Origin: Diatrype stigma | Lineage: Eukaryota > Ascomycota > Sordariomycetes > Xylariales > Diatrypaceae | NCBI GenBank assembly: GCA_022225965.2 | Contig: JAKJXP020000076.1 | Coordinates: 1-64,000, forward strand | Length of the DNA: 64,000 nt | Direction of reading: 5' to 3' | Translations under genes and position numbers: made by a program | Part shown: positions 57,267-64,000 of the stretch, in pieces | Layout of the letters: each line of letters opens with the position of its first letter | Position numbering within the stretch: the first letter of the stretch is position 1 | The notes under the pieces: model-generated | Databases searched by the model: none | The model's input: the letters and a program-made list of their open reading frames with translations, nothing else | Told to the model about the DNA's origin: nothing

Positions 57267-58639
57267 TGTGTGTAATGCGATGCGATCGAGGCCAGAGGTC
57301 AGAGTCTATGTTTGCAGTGTGAAGAGAAGGGAGAGGGGGTGGGGTCGTTAGTTGATGGTAGGGAAAAGGGGTAAGGAGTCGAAGTGTTACCATATATTTT
57401 GCTCTCGGGGTAGGTAGTAACTGAATTTTGGACATTTTAAGTGTTGATCGAGGTCCATGTCGGGCTCTGTCCCCGGGACTAGTGCTCATATATGTGATAT
57501 GGTGAGTTAGACTTATTTATGCCATAATGACTGACGTCGAAGCTACAGTAAGTGATCGACCTCACTGGCTCGTCATACGAGCAACACGAGCAACAGCAAG
57601 GGCACCCCGGTGATGAGTGAGCTACGTATCGTCAATTTGTATGTCTAGGGAGGGGGGTACTATGGCCCTCACGCTCGCTAACTATGATACCGTTGTTTAC
57701 TTAGAAAGGGTGCGATGTCTGATTCCCAGGAGGCGGGGCGGTAGCGATGTTGCCTGGGACATTGCCATCACCATCATCATTAGCAACCACGCTGCTTGCA
57801 GTGTAGGCATATCAAATCAGGTTGGAAAGGGTGGGGAGGAGAAGCAACTAGCAGAAGTAGGTAGAAAAATAAGTTCAAAATGGAATCAAAAAAATTATTC
57901 GGGAAAGAACAAAAATGTACCGGGTTTGAATCCGGTACCTTCGAAACTCCTTTCTTACTTCCTCCTTATTCAGGCCCCCATAAGATAATACTTTTCGGTA
58001 GTAAGTTTTGGTAAGGCACAACAACGGATCCTGTTCTTATTAGGAAATCTGAAGTCGTAGCCACTCCGCCACTTGGTTTTTTTCTTGGTAGGATCTTTTC
58101 TTGTTTTGGTATTTAACCTCTGCCCTCTGGGTTGGGTTCATTGTATGCCGCATATTACCCATCCATTATTCGACTTCGTATATCGATAACAATGGAATAA
58201 TACCTTGCGGTTGTGGGTTATGCCACTGGAGTAGTTCTCCCATTTCCGGTCCCTATGAACCAAGCTCTTCCCACACGCCTTAGTGAAATCACTTCCGATC
58301 AGATCAGCCGTGTGTAGGTAGGTCATCATGGCGTTTAAAATTCAGGTTGGGGTCTTAATATCATGATGACACGACGCAGTGGTACGGTGAAACCGAGGTT
58401 ACCCCCCTCTCCCTGGGAGTTGCCTACCTTTTTTCGCATCTTCTTTCCTTCTATCTGGCTCTTCTTGCCGTAGCCATTGCACTATGTAGAATTTCGAAAT
58501 CGTGCAAAATCAAGAATCATTACTAATTAGGTAGCCAAGGTGTTAAGAGGTATGCGTATTGCAACTAACTCTAATTACTTAATTATTACTAATCCAGCTA
58601 AGTATTAAGTCTTTTAGGGTTTTTGTTGCAATTATTACT
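57267..58639. other. Spacer before the AT-rich element
   Basis: About 1.4 kb with no gene. A tRNA-like pair of A-box and B-box words at 57914-58075 was examined and rejected. Composition turns AT-rich gradually from about 58.5 kb. Confidence 0.5.
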
Positions 58640-61600
58640 TAAAGAAAAGAAAAAAAAGGAAAAAAAACAAAAGGTTTTCTAATTTATATTTAAATATAAT
58701 ACAGTTATAAAAGTAAATTCCTTAGAAATTCACTTTTTATTATTTAATTAACCAAATGCCTTAGCCTTAATATTTATTGCCTTAGGAATTTATATTATTC
58801 CCTTTCTTTAATTAAATCGTCCTCGATTATCGTAAAATTTTCCCTTTTAAATAAGCGCCGACGATTCTATTTTAAAAGCCGCTTATTGGCGTATTAAAAG
58901 CTTTTTACGAAATGCTTATCTTTTACGTAAGCTGGGAATAAGTTAATGCCGTTATATTTGTTTTATAATTATATTTTTTCCGGGCTTCGTAAATAATAAG
59001 TATTTTCTTAATAACAATTAGCGATAACCCAAGGTTTATCGTAATACGGCTTATACTTTTTTTTGTATTAACGTATGCAAAAAATTTAATTACCGGGAGC
59101 ATAAATACGAATAAGGCCTTTTTTTTTTTAAAGATACGCTTTTATTTAATTTCGTAAAACCTTTATATCATTAAATCGTAATTTGGCTAGCAATACTTTA
59201 TATTATTTTGCCAATCGGCGTTCGTTTTCGATCTTTTTCCCTTTTGTCGGTTTACGAACGTATTCGGAATATTCGGTTCGGGGTTATTTTTAAAAAGGTT
59301 AAATGCCGTATAACAAAAAAAAAAGGCTATAACTATTCGGCTTAAATATTCGATTATATATCGTTATAATACGTTAAAATAATTTATTAAGGTTTTTCGG
59401 CATTAAATTTGCTACGTATTTTCGAATTATAAGATATTTTAAGTCTTAATTAATTTTCTTAATTTTATTGTTGCTTTTAAATTTTGCGGGTATAACTGGT
59501 TTTATTTTTATATTATGCGTTTTATTTCATTTAACGGCGGCTTCGTTTACGAAAGCCCTTTCGTTATTATTAATTCATTCTTTTAAATAACCGAAGGTAA
59601 TTTCGATTTTATCGAATATAAAAATGGTATTAACGAATTAAATAATCGGTATAATTTTAGCTTTAATCCATTTTATTACGTACTTAACGGTAACGAAAAT
59701 GTATAATGTATTTATTGCCATATAATTAATTATTTATTATATAAAAAAAGCGGAAAATTATATAAGGTTTAAATCGAATAAGAAAAAATCCGGCTTTTTT
59801 ATTAATTAATAATTCGGGCATTTAATCGTAACTTGTTATGTTGCAAATACGATTTTTAAGTGCCAGAATTGCTTTTAGGTTTTCCGAAATATAATTCCGA
59901 TTATATAATATCCTTTTTCGTAATGGATTTTCCTTAGTTGCATTAAAAAATTATTATATTTTAAAATTTTTTATAAAGTTTATACGTTTATTGCGATGCC
60001 CTTAGAATATAAAGAATTATTCGGAATTCTTTCGTATATTACCGCCTTATATAATTTATTTCGAAAAAAAAAATGCTTATCGATAAAGCTTAATAAAATA
60101 GCAGGAAATAAAGCTATTTCGAAACGTAAAAATTCGAAAATGGCTTAAAGATTAATTCGGATTAATTAATCGGGTCTTTAAATGGATTCGATTTCGTTAA
60201 GAAATAACTTATCGAAAAGCATCGACGTTTCGGTTTGTTTCGAAAGTTTAAATAAATAATCCGCAAAAACGTTAGTTTTTTTTAATTTATAATAAATACG
60301 AATGCCATAATATTTAATGGTATTTAGGAATTTAACGATTCGAACGGATTATTCGGTTTTCGTATTAAGGGTTTTTAGGGATTCGTAATCCGTAATTACC
60401 GTAATTTCGTTTTCTTTTATTTAATGCCGCCAATGCTAAAGTGTTAGCATAATTCCTAAAAATTTTCGCTTTTATGTAAAATATCGTAATTATGTATTAA
60501 TTAATTTTTTCGAAAAATAAGTAATAAAATGAAAAGCGGTATTGCCGTTTATATGCATATAAGGTTATAACAGAACGGCGCCAACGTCGTTTTACGAAAC
60601 GTCGGTCTTAATTACGAAGGGCTTTTTTTAATCGAACGTACGTATTATTGGAATTATGGTAATCTTTTTACGGATTTTTTTTTAGGCTGTTATAACTTTC
60701 GGAAATAAAATTACGCGTTTATTTTTTGGGCCTTTTATTAATGCTATTAAAAAAATTATAAAGCGAAAATAATAATTAATGAAATAGCAAAAATAATTAG
60801 TAGCGTTTACGAAATTACGTATTTACGTTATGGTTTCGAATTTAAATCGATTTCGAATGGCAATAACCTTAATAAAATTAACTTCGATTTCGTTTTCGGA
60901 AATTAAAAATTTTAAGAAAATTCCTTTATAAATAAACATTAAAAACTTAACTATATTAATAATCATGCCGAAACTTAAAAACCTTTTAAAAAATAAAATT
61001 ATTCGTTTATAAAGTTGCTTTTAAATGTTTGCCCATACGGCTATATTATCGAATATGCCCGAAATAAATTTTTAAAAAGGTTCGAGAATTTCTTTTATTA
61101 ATGCTTAAAACGTTATTAAGGCGTTACAAAAACCGAAAAACATAATTACCCATTCGTATAACCCGAATGGAATTATAAAAGCCGTTTTTTTAATATTTAA
61201 TTCGTATACTTTAATTTGCCAAAAGTTATTTTTAAAATCGATAAAACAATATTATCGATAACTTGCCGCGCGTTATATTTCATTTATCGCATTAAGCAAA
61301 GGATATGCGTTTTTTTTTTTTTTGGCATTAAATTCGTAATAATTACAGCAAAACCGTTATATAACGAATAAATCATATTTATTAAATTTCGTCGTTTAAC
61401 CGGGGGCTTTTTTTGGGATTAATAATGCGAAAAAACCCCAAAGGCCTATATTTTTACGTATTATGGTATTCAAATATGCCTTAACGAAATCCCTTATTAC
61501 TTTTATTTAAATTGGATTATATTTTCGCGGAAAAAGTTTAATAAAGCGGCTATTTTTTATATCGATATAATAACGCGTTTTTATATTCGTTATAACCTTT

Positions 61601-64000
61601 TTTAAGGCAAAACCGAATATTACGGGAAATTAATCGAGATAATTATTAAAAAAAGCTTCGATTTCGTTATTTAAAGGTATATTCTTATGCCATTTCGGCT
61701 TTTGTTATTTCTTAATGGAATAAGCAAATTCCGTTATATAATTAATCCTTAAAGAAATTATTGGACGAATTATAAGCTTTTTTTCGAATGCATTAAATAT
61801 TATTATTTCGTTTTTTTTATGTTATTACAGTATATTCCGAATTTATAAAATACGTTTTTGCCGAATATAAGGTTTTTAAGGAAAGTTCCGTTAAAAACCA
61901 TTTCCGTTAATACCGTAAACTAAAACGTATTATTTCTTAGCATTAAGAAATTCGCGGTTATTAAGACATTTTATTAAATTTTCGGCCCGATATTTTTAAT
62001 ACCCTTTATTATAAAGGATTTCGGAATCCTATACGTTTGGCCTTTGGTTGCCATAATTTCGGTAATATATAAAACGGTATAACCGTAATTTAAAAAAATT
62101 GCAAATTTATGCCCATAATTCGTAATAATTACAAATAAGTTATGGTTTTTATCGTAATCTTTATAAAATAACTTATTTTTATTTAATAATGGTTTTTTGT
62201 TATTATATATTTCTACCGTATATATTTAGCGCTTTTAATTTTTATTTTCCATCTTTATTAATTTAATAAAATTAGCGAATTCTTAATTAAAATCGCAATC
62301 AGGATTTTCGAATTTATCCGCCGAATTCTTTTCGTTGCCGCTGCCTTTATCGTTATTAGTCGTAAAATAAACCTTAATTCGTCTTTTGCCTTTGTTTTTC
62401 CAATTTTTTATCGCGAAACGGAATTTAATATATTAAAGGCTGCCATTATTATCGTTATATAGCAGGCCTTTAAATGTTACTTTTTTTCCGAATAATAATT
62501 AAATAACTTTAAGAAAGCGAAATTTTTGTTTATAATTCTTTACCTAATAGCTTTGCTTTTCGTAATTAAAATATTTATTATTTGCAATCTTAATTGCGTA
62601 ACTTTATTTATTCGCCTTATAAACGTTACGGTTCTTATTACGAAAATCGACGATAATACCGTTTTTATCCGTTATTGGAATTATAAATATAACATCGGTC
62701 GGCTCGATTTATGTAATACCGGGCTTAATTAAGGTAATCTCGGAAATCGACAAATCATAAAACGATACCGACGACTTATAAAGCTTAATTAAAGTCGACG
62801 GCGTATTATAAATTTTCTTTTCGACCGCTTGGCGTATAATATATACGGCTCGTTATATAATCTTTTCGATAAGCTAGACGTTATTTCATAATCGGAATTA
62901 ATCGTAAATCGTAATTCAAATATTCGACAGGTTAATTTATAAAAGGTTTACGATAATTTCTTTAATTTAATAATAATCGCGATTCTTTTAATTTATTCGG
63001 TAAAATGTTTCTTTTATTCGCCGGATATAATTTATCATATTTTCATCTTAATACGAAAAAAACGTAGCGAATTAAATAATAATACCCTTTAAAATATAAT
63101 GCTTATTAAAATTTTAAAAAACCGCTTTTAAAAAGGTTATTTAATCGGAATTACGATTTTATACGAAAATTTCGATTTGCTTAAAATTATCCGAACATTT
63201 TAAAGTAATTCGTTTAAACCACAGCTTATACGAAACAAAGGCCGATATAAATCTGATTTAAATTTCTCGTAACTTATCGAAAATATTTAGAACTGCTTAT
63301 ATAAAACGAAAATTAGCAGAAAAAACAACGCAATTCTTGATTTCATAATATACAAGATTTTCATTTTGGCTTTAAAGAATTACTTCGGGCCAGATTATTC
63401 GAATCCGTTTCTTTTAAATTGTACGATACTTATATTGCTTCGCCAAAAATCGTTAAAGATTTAATTTTCCATTAATACGCTTATTATATCCGATAAATGT
63501 TTTCGTTATATAAAATAAAGAATAAATAAGTTCGTTTTTATCGGAATTAACTTTTTTAGCTTTAATAAGGCCTTTGCTTTTATTTATGCCTATTTCGATA
63601 TTTTTAAAAGTGCTTTAAGCAGGAATGTTTTTGGATAGGTTTTATACGTTTTCCGTAATAAGGTTTGTAATTGTTTTTAATAATTCGTTTCGAAAATTGT
63701 TAATATTTCCGTTAACGTCGTTTATCTTATTTTCTAAGTAATTCGCGAATTTATCGAGGCGCTAGTTGGTTTTTTTTAACGTAATCCCTTAGGCCTTTAA
63801 ATAATCGATTCTGATAAGGCTAATTTAGCTTATTAATAAAACAGCAAAAAAACCGGCAATTAAATTGCTAATTATTTCGTTTTCGAATAATATCGCAAGT
63901 TTTGCTTGGTAAATTACGAAAAATAAGAAATAAAATAATGAAATAATAAAGTAATAAAAAGAAAGTTATTATTTTTAATTAAATAATATAAATTTGCAAA
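58640..64000 (-). mobile_element. RIP-degraded Gypsy-type LTR retrotransposon, open at right edge
   Basis: Extremely AT-rich block in which C survives mostly before G or C and CpA is rare while TpA is abundant, the signature of repeat-induced point mutation. On the minus strand, reverse transcriptase remains legible at about 60950-61480: WQIKV, then KTAFIIPFGLYEWVIM, FFGFCNALITF followed by TAA (Gln expected), ALIKEILE, and a decayed FDNIAVWA in place of the Y-x-D-D box. Downstream on the same strand, RNase H reads KPFVIKTDVS then a stop, NDVGAVLL (about 60560-60640), and HNYDILHKSENF (about 60430-60490). Integrase-like sequence would lie from about 60.1 kb down to 58.8 kb but is too decayed to confirm. 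The order RT-RNase H-(IN) with the gag side to the right indicates a Gypsy element transcribed leftward. Many in-frame stops exclude function. LTR ends could not be placed. Confidence 0.85.

Noticed and set aside
57914..58075. tRNA-like A-box (TGGCGGAGTGG) and B-box (GGATTCAAACC) words on the minus strand
   Set aside because: They are about 130 nt apart, the D- and anticodon-stem pairings fail, and the T-stem closing pair is mismatched. I cannot build a cloverleaf.

Overview
The window is nuclear DNA of a filamentous ascomycete, most likely a Sordariomycete-type Pezizomycotina. The support is short introns (about 50-100 nt) with GTATGT/GTAAGT donors and CTRAY branch sites, single-copy housekeeping genes typical of moulds, long intergenic spacers with TACCTAGGTA-like motifs, and a terminal AT-rich block that looks like a retrotransposon mutated by RIP (repeat-induced point mutation). 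All gene models below were spliced by hand from the sequence. No database search was possible.

Layout. 1-24 kb holds spaced core genes: the PKA catalytic subunit (-), a VIP36/Emp47-type cargo lectin (-), an LMBR1-family membrane protein (+), a proline/serine-rich C2H2 zinc-finger gene whose frame is interrupted by two in-frame TAG codons (+), a DDR48-like SYGSS-repeat stress protein (-), an SLC1-type lysophosphatidate acyltransferase (-) and mitochondrial 5-aminolevulinate synthase (+).

24-38.7 kb is an accessory tract with no recognisable complete gene. It contains clustered consensus splice donors and at least one plausible unrecognised multi-exon gene (28.2-29.2 kb), exon-like fragments (including the C-terminal lobe of a protein kinase), repeated CTTGCTACTTGC tracts, three isolated perfect inverted repeats, a tandem set of three hairpin units with a compensatory change, a 23-bp tandem repeat and a 12-bp minisatellite containing an N gap. 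It reads as an island of gene relics and repeats rather than a functional operon-like unit.

39-57.3 kb returns to core genes: an isochorismatase-family hydrolase with a 16-nt micro-exon (-), a GNAT acetyltransferase (-), the bifunctional thiamine enzyme THI6 (-), an uncharacterised protein with a retropepsin-like core (-), an IAH1-type SGNH esterase (-) and the giant HEAT-repeat ribosome-biogenesis factor UTP10 (+). 57.3-58.6 kb is spacer. From about 58.6 kb to the right edge lies an extremely AT-rich, stop-riddled Gypsy-type retrotransposon on the minus strand, with RT and RNase H motifs still legible; it runs off the window.

The genes are functionally unrelated (signalling, secretory pathway, lipid, heme, thiamine, rRNA processing), as usual in fungal chromosomes. 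The most interesting single observations are the twice TAG-interrupted zinc-finger gene (a candidate for A-to-I stop-codon editing), the hairpin that encloses the micro-exon of the isochorismatase gene, and the hairpin-rich accessory island.
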